Assembly: GCA_015499995.1 (NCBI GenBank)
Contig: JADNRV010000610.1
Location: 1 to 22,140 of the forward strand
Source: Flammula alnicola
Taxonomy: Eukaryota; Basidiomycota; Agaricomycetes; Agaricales; Strophariaceae
Length of the DNA: 22,140 bases
Direction of reading: 5' to 3'
The notes beneath the pieces were generated by a model. It was not told the DNA's origin. It ran no database searches and was given only the letters and a program-made list of their open reading frames with translations. The number at the start of each line of letters is the position of its first letter. Position 1 is the stretch's first letter. A program made the translations under genes and the position numbers. Positions 8,638 to 17,806 of the stretch are shown here, one piece after another.

Positions 8638-8757
8638 ATAAATCGGGTGATTCAATGACACCTTGACAACTTGGTGTATTCGCAACTCTTATCATTTACT
8701 CGCCCATTCTCTCACTCTAGTCTCTAGATGTAGCACCTAGCCGCAATTATAATAAAC

Positions 8758-9323
8758 TAGACTGTGGACCCGTGCTTCGCACGGTCTTTCAATGTTTGTA
8801 AATCTTGAGCTTGATCCTTGAAAAGAGTTCAAAATATGTGTCATTAAACTACTCAACAGATTGCTACACTCTGAATGGAAAGAATTGTCTAATTTGATTT
8901 CCAACTAAATTAAAGCAGAAAAACTTGCAAGAAGTAACCAATGGAAGTAATAGTAATACCTGTAGCTGTACCCCATGCATAGTATTCCTACCTGTGCATA
9001 GTACCCCTACCCGTGGGGCTATGCATAGTACACCTACCCGTGCATAGGACTCCTACATGCATACTGGGACCCTACCCTGGCCCATGTTTAGCACCCCTTA
9101 CCCATGACCCAGAGATGTGCAGTAGTGGATGCACTCGGACGTGAGAATGCGAGACGGCGAGACCTGCGCGTGCGAGATCGAGCCGTATGCGCCAGGCATC
9201 GGCTAGACCTGCTAGAACGCCCATCGATTCCAAATCGGCTTGACGCGTCAGTGCACCGCCACTCGTTTGTGTATGACATAAGTTATGTCTTACGTAACTT
9301 GTCCCCCATGTCGTTTTATAATA
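8758..9323. repeat. Hairpin-headed repeat, copy A
   Basis: This begins TAGACTGTGGACC and then a perfect hairpin, CCGTGCTTCGCACGG (8770-8784). Downstream come an AT-rich segment, a set of 19-bp-like units (GCATAGTA-CCTACC-GT, 8974-9111), a GC-rich segment near 9120-9200 and GACATAAGTTATGTCTTACG near 9276. It aligns over its whole length with 9324-9878. No protein is encoded. Confidence 0.85.
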
Positions 9324-9878
9324 TAGACTAGCAGTTGACCCGTGCTTCGCACGGTTTCAATGTTTCAATGTTGGAGTGTATGAGCTTGATCCTTGAAATG
9401 AGTTCAAAATGTGTGTTATTAAACTAATCAAGATTTATATTTCAGATTGCAACACTGAATAAAAGAAATGCCTGGTTTGATTTCCAACTAAATTAAAGCA
9501 GAAAAACTTGCAAGAAATAACCAATAGAAGTAATAGTAATACCTGTAGCTGTACCCATGCATAGTATTCCTACCTGTGCATAGTACCCCTACCCGTGGGG
9601 CTATGTGTAGTACACCTACCCATGCATAGAACTCCTACATGCATAGTACCCTACCCATGTTTAGCACCCCTTACCTGTGACCCAGAGGTGTGCAGTAGTG
9701 GATGCACTCGGACATGAGAACGCGAGACCGCGAGACCTGCGCGTGCGAGATCGAGCCGTATGCGCATGCACGTGTCAGCTAGTGCTGCTAGATCGCCGAT
9801 CGGCTTGACGCGTAAGTGCACCGCCACCTCATTTGTATATGACATAAGTTTTGTCTTACGTAACTGGTCCCCCATGTC
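9324..9878. repeat. Hairpin-headed repeat, copy B
   Basis: This begins TAGACTAGCAGTTGACC and then the identical hairpin at 9340-9354. Most of the ~555 bp matches copy A with substitutions and small indels; for example, CCAACTAAATTAAAGCAGAA and TAATAGTAATACCTGTAGCT are identical in both. Divergence shows the tandem duplication is not brand new. Confidence 0.85.
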
Positions 9879-9893
9879 CCGTGCTTCGCACGG
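9879..9893. repeat. Third copy of the hairpin motif
   Basis: CCGTGCTTCGCACGG appears again directly after the shared CCCCCATGT block that ends copy B. The sequence after it (9894 on) does not resemble the start of copies A and B, so this is either the end signature of copy B or a truncated third unit. Confidence 0.8.
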
Positions 9894-10445
9894 ATGCTTG
9901 CTGAATCGGAGTATGAATGTGCTGCAGCCAATCAAAACACGTCGTTTGTCTTTGTCCCCGGAAAGAAATAGCCAATCACAAGGGTTTTTTGTCTCGTGGG
10001 AAAGAGTCTGAGCTCTTTTATTATAAAAGATGCCACATTGTATCAATTAAATTCCAGTTTCTCTCAAAGGCCAAAACTTTCTCAATTTGTTCCAATCCCA
10101 CTTTAAAGGTGAGTTGGTGTGTTAAAATAAAGGAGAATGCATACAGAATCTATATAGACTTAGCCGGCAATGAGGATTACAATATGAGTACATACATGAT
10201 AGGGAGGTTGTACAAAAATCCGGAAATCTAGTCTACTCGGATACCAATACAAAGTTACAACCATGACGCCTCCTAGAGAGCCCAATTGACAAGAGTTAGT
10301 TGAATCAACAGACAAAGTACCGAAATCATACCTCAAATATACCAGGCTCACTCCAATTCCACAACGTTCAGCTCACCTGTCTTTAACATCAACAGGAAAT
10401 CGTCTAGTATCATCCTATGGTGCCGATCGCTGCCCTCGAATTGCA
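9894..10445. other. Gene-free stretch
   Basis: No supported gene. It lies between the repeat array and the 3' end of the leftward 95-aa gene and is AT-rich with a few chance open frames. Confidence 0.45.
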
Positions 10446-10793
10446 TCACAGCGCTCCACCCTTTTGGTTGAAGGTGACTTCTAACACTTCCCAGAGGTCC
10501 TCGCCATTCAAAGGGATGAATTTCTTGCCGACGAGTTTAGGTGGGTTGTCTTCATATGCGGTCAGTTCCTCCGAAGTAATGCTGTGCATGCATGGAAGGG
10601 TTTCGCTGTGGTATTTACTGAGAGTTGTGCCGCCAATTACTGAGTTTGGTTGGTGTGTAGAGGGTGGGGAGTCGGATGGCAGCCTGTAAAGTTTATGTAG
10701 ATGGTGAGTATGCTGAGCTCTGACAAGATCGGGCTTTGCTTACTTGGATGTGAACTGAGCGTTATCGAGCTTGTCAATGTTCAGAGGGTCCAT
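10446..10793 (-). CDS. Unrecognised small protein (95 aa, 2 exons)
   Basis: Exons 10793-10744 and 10683-10446 join across a 60-nt intron (GTAAGC...TTACAG) in phase 2. The product begins MDPLNIDKLDNAQFTSKLPS, runs through SVIGGTTLSKYHSETLPC and ends with PPKLVGKKFIPLNGEDLWEV and a Gln-Lys-Gly-Gly C-terminus before TGA. It is soluble, proline-containing and mildly acidic in the N-terminal half, with no signal peptide. I do not recognise the family. A clean consensus intron and protein-like composition support a real gene. A TATATA-like site lies about 80 bp upstream (near 10871). The frame stays open for another 39 codons upstream of this ATG (to a TAG at 10913-10911), so a longer spliced N-terminus is possible. 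Confidence 0.6.
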
Positions 10794-11331
10794 TGTAGAA
10801 ATGCAAACAAAAGTATTGAAGAAGTGGGTCGTAAAATCGTATGTGTGGAGGAGTCGACTGGCGTCGAGACTATATACCTTGACTTGCGAGCCTTCGTAGA
10901 GCTCCTGGGCCTATAAGACGCCTCCCATAGCAGTCAAGTTAGTCCAGGCGGCAAATTATATGATCGTATCGTAAAGCGTCATCGAACGTCGTCCAGGCAA
11001 GGCTGGAGCTCGTCGTGAAGCGATGCAGATCTGGGCCTTCAGCCCACGCCTCTTCTAACATGATGGCTATTCCCGGATGGCAGATTGCGGACTAGGGGTA
11101 AAAGGAACTAAAGATCTGAAGTAATATTAAACAAGGTAATGGTACAGCGCGACGAAACACAGGAAAACTATAATACTAACGACTATGAAAGAAGTTGAGA
11201 CCGGTCAAGATACGAAGGGAGGTGTTCTGAGAATATTATTCTGAAAGGACTGTTAGGGGACACGGAACCCCGAGTGAACGGCAAGCGATAGAATCGGCGA
11301 GCGAGCGTGGATGATGGTTGTCTATATCAAT
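10794..11331. other. Intergenic stretch with possible upstream exons
   Basis: Between two leftward genes. On the minus strand a 40-codon ORF (11061-10939, starting MLEEAWAEGPDLHRF) and an open frame running from 10910 into the next gene look somewhat protein-like. No in-frame donor joins them that I can find. The rest shows nothing. Confidence 0.35.
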
Positions 11332-12839
11332 TTACTCATCGAGTTCGTCGTCCTCGTCGTCTTCAACGACCTCCTTGCTCTTCTTTGCCTTGGAAGAAAC
11401 TGGCTTGGCTTTCTTCGAGGGTGGTTTGGCGGCGGCGGTCTTCGCAGGCGCACGCTAAAACAATAAGATTAATGAGCGCGCTTTGAGAAAAACGATCAAA
11501 CATACTTTGCGCTTCTTGCTGCTGCCCTCGTCTGCACCGTCAGCTGCATCGTCACCTGCACCGTCACCTGCACCGTCAGCAGTGCCGTCATCCATCTCCG
11601 CATCCTCGTCCTGAATGACAATTCGGTTAGTATGCGTTGCTTGGGCTCTTGATCGGGTAGAAAACACACCTTCTTCTTGGGTGCGGCTTTTTTCTTGGGC
11701 TCAGCTTTAGCCTTAGGCTCAGCTTTGGCTTTGGACTCGGCTTTAGCCTTAGGTTCAGCTTTAGCCTTAGACTCAGCTTTAGCCTTCGAGGCGGGTTTCT
11801 TAGCAGGAGCCTTCTTTTTGGGCTTCTCTTCGACTTCCTCTTCCTCTTCATCGGAGTCTGCAGGAACTTCGTCAAGTTCCTTGGTAAAGTCTTCTCCAGA
11901 CTCGTCATCTTCCACCTGCAATGCGAAACACGACAGAGGTAAGAATCAAAATCTGGAACGGAATTGTGAACTTCAAACCTTTTTCTTCTTGGGTGCGCGT
12001 TTCTTAGGTGCAGCCTTCTCCTTGGGTTCTGCGGCTTTCTTTGCGGGGGCTTTCTTCTTTGGTTTCTCCTCGTCATCACCTGCCTCTTTGGCGGCAGCCT
12101 TCTGTAAGCAATTAGTTCAGTTGTAAACACCTGGTAAATCAAGATACCATAAGACTGAACAAACCTTGGATGTGCTAGCCCTCTTCTTCGGCTCCTCAGG
12201 TGCTTCGCCGTCAGACTCGGCGGCGGCCTTCTTCTTTGCAGGAGCCTTCTTCGCCGCTTTTTTGGGTTTTTCTTCGTCCTCTTCACCTTCTGGCTTTCTA
12301 GCGCTCTCGGGAATGTCCTCGTCGGCGACCTCGCCAACTTCCCATGCCTTAGTAACTCGGGCCTGGTCCTCAGGTTTAAGGTCCTCGAAGCCATCGAGTT
12401 CAGATGCTTCCTCGAAATTCTTTTTCACGTTTTCGATGATTTTCTTGGTTACACATCCCCAGTGTCTCCAGAAGCTGGTAGAGCATGGTTATTAGTACAT
12501 TTCCTTCAAACCGTTGTAATTTTTGGGAGTGTGCTCACAAGCTGGTGTGCCCCTGTAAATCAGCGAGCGTTCCGAATCTGAGTTCGCCTTTGCCAATGGG
12601 AGTGCCTAGAGAACATCGAATGAGAAAAATCATAGAGAATTGGTAAGAGTTCTCAAACTCACCGCTGCATGGTTTGGGCCCTGTAAATCAGTCAAGGACG
12701 AAAGAACAACAAAAGAATCGCGAGAACAACGTCAGCTGCTGTTGATAAAGGAGATGGAGAATAAAATAATCTGACCTTTGCATTTGGCTCTGGAGGATGA
12801 AGCATACTCGAGACGATAACCTGTTGTTTTTTCAGCCAT
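11332..12839 (-). CDS. PARP-type zinc-finger protein with Lys/Ala-rich tail (351 aa, 8 exons)
   Basis: Exons in coding order: 12839-12776, 12680-12663 (18 nt), 12605-12539, 12474-12165, 12101-11979, 11915-11670, 11610-11506 and 11454-11332, with TAA. Residues ~8-90 form a zf-PARP domain: YRLEYASSSRAKCKGPKPC, GTPIGKGELRFGTL, then WRHWGCVTKKI. C20, C26, H54 and C57 are candidate metal ligands. Such fingers bind DNA nicks and breaks. No WGR, BRCT or ADP-ribosyltransferase domain follows, so this is a stand-alone finger protein like the fission-yeast zf-PARP proteins, not a polymerase. The tail (from ~120) alternates Lys/Ala/Pro blocks and acidic blocks, with a KAKAES/KAKAEP tandem repeat and several PKKK motifs. 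It resembles histone-H1-like tails and probably gives nuclear import and DNA contact. Every intron after exon 4 is phase 0. Confidence 0.88.
11700..11790. repeat. 18-bp coding minisatellite in the zinc-finger gene
   Basis: About five units of the type TTTAGCCTTAGGCTCAGC encode the KAKAE(S/P) hexapeptides of exon 6. Units differ mainly at wobble positions, and Ser and Pro alternate between units. Confidence 0.75.
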
Positions 12840-13686
12840 TGTGGTGGGGAGGAAGAAAGGGGAGGGAAGGAAAGGAGGGAGAAATTGAGACGCGACTTGA
12901 CTAAAGTTGAACTAATCAACCTGCTGCCTTTGAAAGTCCGCTGGCACAACGCATTGACCACCATCATGGCTTCCACACGACATCTGACCAACGACAACAA
13001 TGGCTGTGTTTGTTCGAGACCGATAAGCCTGATTTCCGTCTATTATCGATACACCGCTGGTTATCTAGAGCGAGGCACGCTTGAGTCATGAACATGCTAT
13101 TTTCAGGTGAGCCTTTGTCTGCCAGCTCATGTTTGCCACATCAATACAGCTGAGTAGTGCTGACCATAGCACATCACAATAGCGATCCTTTCAGGAACGC
13201 CCAAAGCCTCTCCGATCCCACCAGGCTTGCATGTCGACACTAGTATGCTAGACTTGAAGATGCAGACGATTATGTCGATGCCAACAACACCTGCATTAGG
13301 GTTAAGGTCATCTTGATGCCTCTTCGCCGACGCCGAGCGATAGATTTTGCTCATAACTTCTCAGCAGGCCCGTCGTATCGATTGACTGGGACTTGGCTTT
13401 CCCCAATACCTAGTTCCCCGACAAGTGGGCCGTAGGTCCATGAGCTGGCAGATCAAGTATCGGCAAGATCGTACCTTTGACGTTTGTCACGTACGTTGGA
13501 GATATTTGAGGTCGCAGGCCGTCGGTACGAATGGCGGGCCCTTCGAGGGAGAAAGCGCTGGTGTGTATGACTTAATTCCATGGGTCTGTTTGCTTTACTG
13601 GATTTAAAAATTACCGGAATAGCTGACACTGCGTTTATTAACGGCAAATGAAGAGAAAGGCTTGATATCTGTGTTTGTACAGAGGG
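12840..13686. other. Long gene-poor stretch with unexplained open frames
   Basis: The first part must hold the promoter of the leftward zinc-finger gene. From ~13090 the sequence has broken open frames on both strands (minus 13354-13127, plus 13425-13607). Their composition is partly protein-like, but there is no motif I recognise. Given the pseudogene remnants immediately to the right, decayed coding sequence is possible. Confidence 0.4.
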
Positions 13687-14018
13687 CAGAGGCAGGCAAC
13701 ACTATTTCTTGATGTGGGCGGGCTCTCACCGATTTCGAACTCAAGGTTGAAGCTGAATATGACGCCCGTTACATCCAGTGTCGATCATGGATGAGTGCAA
13801 GAACGAGCTACCTGTACCTACTAGTAAAAATGTCACACGACCTGTGGCGCGTGCTTACATGTTTATTAAAGCAATGTCGATCAATAATGTCAACAAGCGA
13901 AGTGGAAGTTCTAACTCTATAACTTTTCCAGACAGTCTGTGGCCTGTCTCCCGATTTCTGCGTTGTCTCTGCTTCCGTCCGCGAAAACAGGTATCTCAGC
14001 ATTGCTCAATCCGGCAGA
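13687..14018 (+). pseudogene. Degenerate fragment of HIR1 (3' part, introns included)
   Basis: This stretch aligns with 21215-21565 of the intact HIR1 in this window. Matching anchors include GATTTCGAACTCAAGGTTGA (13730) against the 21255-21273 region, TCGATCATGGATGAGTGCAAGAACGAGCTAC against TCGATCATCGAGGGGTGCAAGAACGCGCTAC, and CTCTGCTTCCGTCCGCGAAAACAG (13967) against CTCCGCTTCCGTACGCGAAAACGG. Sequence corresponding to the HIR1 introns at 21214-21269 and 21369-21430 is also recognisable. The copy is therefore a DNA-level duplicate, not a retrocopy. Stops (such as TGA in GGATGAGTG) and indels destroy the frame. Confidence 0.75.
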
Positions 14019-14241
14019 CCGACCTTTCTTCTTTCCCATTTCTCTCAGCAAGCTCTCGTATTGTTTTGGCCTTGGCATATATATATTTGTCTTTGCGGTG
14101 AAGTAGAGATCTTCTCTGACAATTTTCTTTGGCGCAGGGCAAGGGCTCAATGACCGGCAATTGCTCTGTCTGCTTCTCGACACCACGGCGTTTGCATTGC
14201 GCCGCTTATAGAATGTACCTGTACGTACGCCTATTCGCAAG
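14019..14241. other. Gap between the two pseudogene pieces
   Basis: No recognisable coding sequence. This is the junction between the HIR1-like remnant and the TPR remnant. Confidence 0.4.
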
Positions 14242-14751
14242 ATGGCGAAATTGCCAAAAGGCATCTCAGCACACACGACACTGCCCCAGCTACATAAAAC
14301 GCATCGCAAACGAGTCCTCGAGGACGCGATCCATCGCTTCCTCCTCCTCGCGCGGAAACGCGTCACCGCATGAAGGGAAGAAGGCCATAAAATGTTCCGA
14401 GAAGACAACGAGAGGGATTACGCCTGCATCGCGTACTTCACTGCTGCTGAACTCGCAGCTGCCTTGATCACCTTTGATAGCGCGTCTGGAGGGGCTTACT
14501 CGTCCCACATCGAAGGCACGCGCAAAGAATTGGTCCTCTGCCTCGGCAATGGCGCCAAGATGGCTCTTGGATTTAAACAGTACAAGAGGGCTCTCTGTTT
14601 GGCGACCGCGGCGGTCGAAGCTGCTCAATCATTGCCGACACATAATAGCCCAGACGCTGTTGATGAAAATATCACCGCAAAGAACCGTCGAAGGGTAGAG
14701 AGCTCAGGCTGGGCTTTCTCTTTTTTAATCTTTATTCCTGAATACGGATGA
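14242..14751 (+). pseudogene. TPR protein gene interrupted by one in-frame TGA
   Basis: One frame runs from ATG 14242 to 14751 with a single stop, TGA at 14371-14373. Before it are 43 codons ending LLLARKRVTA; after it the frame continues REEGHKMFREDNERDY, then a FTAAELAAALITF segment, ELVLCLGNGAKMAL, QYKRALCLATAAVEAA and ITAKNRRRVE. The second half reads as tetratricopeptide helices (Asn-Gly-Ala-x-Met and Gln-Tyr-x-x-Ala-Leu positions). The stop falls exactly where related TPR proteins read Arg-Glu-Glu-Gly-Asn-Lys, so a CGA-to-TGA change is a simple explanation. I found no splice pair that removes the TGA and keeps the frame. Translation from ATG 14392 could still give a shortened TPR protein. 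Where the true 3' end lies is unclear. Confidence 0.6.
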
Positions 14752-15290
14752 CGGCACCCATCCCATTAACCGACAACGCACTCAAGACAAAGGAAAACAC
14801 CTCTCCGTTTCGGCTTGCCGCATCTTGTGCATGGCAATTGCCAACAGGATAGGTTTTACTTGCCACGATAAGCGAGGCACAATGAATCACATTGTTTCAT
14901 ATAATTTTAATTTCATGATCATTGATTTTTCATTGTACAAAGGGACTGCAAAGTGTCTATATGCAATCACTAAACGGTTTTGCCAGATATGCCTCTAGAT
15001 CTGCAGACGAAGAGGAACGGATAGCGTCGCAAATAGGATGGGGAGCAATGCCGACCGAATTCTTGTCATATGAATCAACCAATTTCCCCCAAAGTAGCTC
15101 GTTAGAAGCAAGTTTGTATTGGTAAGGTGCGCGTCGAGTATGGACGGATATTTCATATGTATAACAGAAGATGAAGGGGAACAGTGTTGTACTGTTTACG
15201 TAAAGCACGCAAAAGAATTGAGAATGAGATACAAATTTAAAGTCATGGGTTCTACTGAGTTGGGGATCAAGATGCGCCATAGACAGTCCT
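14752..15290. other. Gene-free stretch, 3' flank of the MFS gene
   Basis: No supported gene or RNA. It is AT-rich, with the probable 3' UTR of the leftward transporter at its right end. Confidence 0.5.
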
Positions 15291-17806
15291 CTAATGAGCA
15301 AATCTGAAGTCGAGACGCCTGTTACCGACGTCTTTAGTTGTTGCCAAGTATTCGCTCTTTTGCTGTTGCAAGAACAGTTGTCAATGGTGGAAGGAGGAGA
15401 AGGCAGAATTGTGACGAACCTCGGAAGTCATGGCGTCCCAAATCTTGGCCCTTGACCTGTTTCGCCAAAGATAGTACGCTTTTGTACCAGGGTACAAGAT
15501 GACGACATTGAACAGGCAGATACCAAGCAAGTAGCTGTTACCCCGACGATCTGAGGGCGAAAATATATGAGTGTGAATGGCAAGATTTGATGTATGGAAA
15601 GCAACGTACACATCGGGGCATCATCCGTACGATAAATTTGTGATGAGACAATGGAAGATGCCTGGACGAACCTGAGGCAAGGCATCAGCAGGAATTTGGG
15701 ACGAGGAGCAAGGTACTACCGTACATGTTGTAGACTGATGCACTGACAGTCCGAGTTGCGACAGCACCCGCGTTGCGAGAGCACCATCCGACTTGAACAG
15801 GGTGAGAGTATGGTGTCATGATAAGTAGAGTGGATAGTGCCTGTAGCGCAAAGAGAATGGATATGAGATCAAGCACAACAAAGTGCAAGAATATAGAAGG
15901 ACTTACGTAGAATATCCATGGATTTGGCTTGTTGGGGAGAGTGCGCAAGGCGACGAGGAAAGGGAGGAGCCAGATGTCTTCGGACATTGACACAATTGAC
16001 CGGTCATTTACGCTCTCTGAGACGAGTGCAAGAACAACCATGGTGATCATACCACCAACTTGAGATGGGATAACGAGCAAGTTGGTGTTAACGGTGCTGA
16101 AGCTGTTGTCGGATACATCAGACATCCCCTGTAAAATGAGGGGCTGAATCGGTGCTTACCCAAGGTTGCGCAAGGACAAAGTCAGATAGGTCCCTGGCGG
16201 GCTGGAAGGGATGCCAAAAAGGAGACCACTGAAAATGGACTTCATTGAGCAACTTTCAAGACAACGAATACATCTGGTACTCACATGATGTAGAGTGGCC
16301 ATAAGTCGTAATCGCAGACAGCTTTGAACAACCTCTTGACAGATAAAGCTTCACGGTTGTGCATATCGCCCTAGAATAGCGGTCATTGAAAAATTCTGAT
16401 AATGACAAGCAAGCGGACCTTGGTAGGGTCATCACGAAGGACACGAGAGGTCGCAATATATTCTTCTCTCTCCGTAAACCAACCCTTCGGTCGGAACCAG
16501 CTCTTCGTCTGAGTCGGCGAGGGTGGCATCCTGAAGAAGGTCGCGACTCCGACAACGAGGGTGATCAAACCTCTGAAAGGAAGAAAATAAGCATCCTGAC
16601 AGCAAGAAATAGGAAAAAGAGTGGTTCTTACTCTATCAAGAACAGCCAGCTTTTGCATGTAGAGAATGATGAGTGAAAAGTTACTGAGAATTCTGGTCGA
16701 TCAACTCACCGCCAGCCAGCTTTGCCATGAACACCACGCATCTTCAGAACTCCGACGGCGATGAAACTAGCCACAATACTGCACACGTTCGAAGATAGCC
16801 AAAAGAGCGACAACCGGAACGGCAGCTCATGCTTCGTATAGAAGTCTACACGAAGATCATGAGAACGAACTCGAAAGCCAAGCTTCAATGTCGAAGTACT
16901 TACAGGACATGTACAAAATCAAGTCGGGAATGAAGCCGCCCTGGATAAATCTGAACATACCATCAGACGGAAATACATGTCGACTAAACACATGGACTTG
17001 CCCAAGAAGAGCTCTGCACAACAAGAACGTCGGTCTCCCAGTAAGCCAGAATTGACACAGGGTCACGATCGACCATGCACACATTTGCATCGGGATCCAG
17101 CGATCAGGGCCGAGCTGCCAATATAGGTGCATCTGAGCAAAGTCTTGTGAGAGAGCAAGAAAAACACATACCCGCTTGGAAACCAGCTGAGACGGTAACT
17201 CGGCACAGAGGAAGGTGAGGCGAAAGATGGTATTGCCCAGGTTGTAATCTAGGTTATCGTTCTTCAGATAGAGATACATAATTGGGCGGATGGACTTACC
17301 ATTAGTGGTCATTTTCAGGTCAGGAAGGAAGTTGTCGGTGTTCGCTTGACTCAGGTTACCACGATCCAAGTTCAGAGCCGAGAAGCTGATAGCGGCCCAG
17401 AGCATGACCTTCCAATCGATCTTCCTGACCAAGGCCTGTACGACGAGGTGGTAGTTCGCCAATGAGTGAGGAGATAAAAATGACCGATGCTTACCCTCTC
17501 CTCTCTTGCGGTCCAGCGGATGTTGACGTCGAACCGGTGAATGTTCTCGTACTCCGGTTTTGGCCAGTAATGAGGAGCGAGGTCAGGGTCATCGTACACT
17601 GAACGACGGGTGGCGATGGCATCCAGGTCCCTTGGCTTGTATAGGTGGCGGCGGAAGAGGAAGTTGAAGAGCTTGAAACGTTCGGGCTCTGCGTCCACCA
17701 AATCATCGCTGGAGACTGACTTCGCGTCGATGTCGGGGCTCCCTTTGCCAATGGAGTAGTCGTCTGAGGAAGGGGACTGTCCTCGCTTGGGAGGAACGAC
17801 GGACAT
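15291..17806 (-). CDS. MFS transporter, DAL5/allantoate-permease (ACS) type (580 aa, 15 exons)
   Basis: Exons in coding order: 17806-17495, 17435-17300, 17248-17172, 17132-17002, 16950-16904, 16845-16710, 16649-16632 (18 nt), 16572-16419, 16370-16285, 16228-16160, 16102-15907, 15840-15725, 15671-15610, 15550-15420 and 15362-15291. A hydrophilic N-terminus of ~105 residues precedes twelve expected membrane segments. Family marks are FSALNLDRGNLSQANTDNFL, RALLGFIQGGFIPDLILYMS, GKAGWRWLFLIEGLITLVVG, an FGIPSSPPGTYLTLSLRNLG stretch, SRNAGAVATRTVSASVYNMF, a YRRGNSYLLG stretch and the C-terminus EYLATTKDVGNRRLDFRFAH. Such proton symporters import allantoate, ureidosuccinate, nicotinate, pantothenate or dipeptides; the substrate cannot be read from sequence. 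The intron at 16951-17001 is GC-AG and the one at 17133-17171 is only 39 nt. It is divergent from HIR1. Confidence 0.92.
16951..17001 (-). other. GC-AG intron in the MFS gene
   Basis: The exon ends CTTCTTGG at 17002, followed by GCAAGT, the usual consensus of GC donors, and the acceptor is GTTCAG. The join gives Leu-Leu-Gly-Phe-Ile-Gln-Gly-Gly, the conserved motif of this transporter family. Confidence 0.85.

Noticed and set aside
8758..9893. LTR retrotransposon interpretation of the two direct repeats
   Set aside because: The copies abut with no internal region, no TG...CA ends, no primer-binding site and no polyprotein.
9104..10011. Open frames (75 and 83 codons) within the repeat copies
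   Set aside because: They are Arg-rich, differ between the two repeat copies and are not maintained through the indels separating them.
11677..12495. Plus-strand Ala/Ser/Phe-rich open frames
   Set aside because: They are antisense to the Lys/Ala/Glu repeat tail and finger exons of the PARP-finger gene and cross its introns.
14290..14628. 112-codon minus-strand open frame
   Set aside because: The opposite strand carries TPR-like helices in one frame; this frame has no recognisable features.
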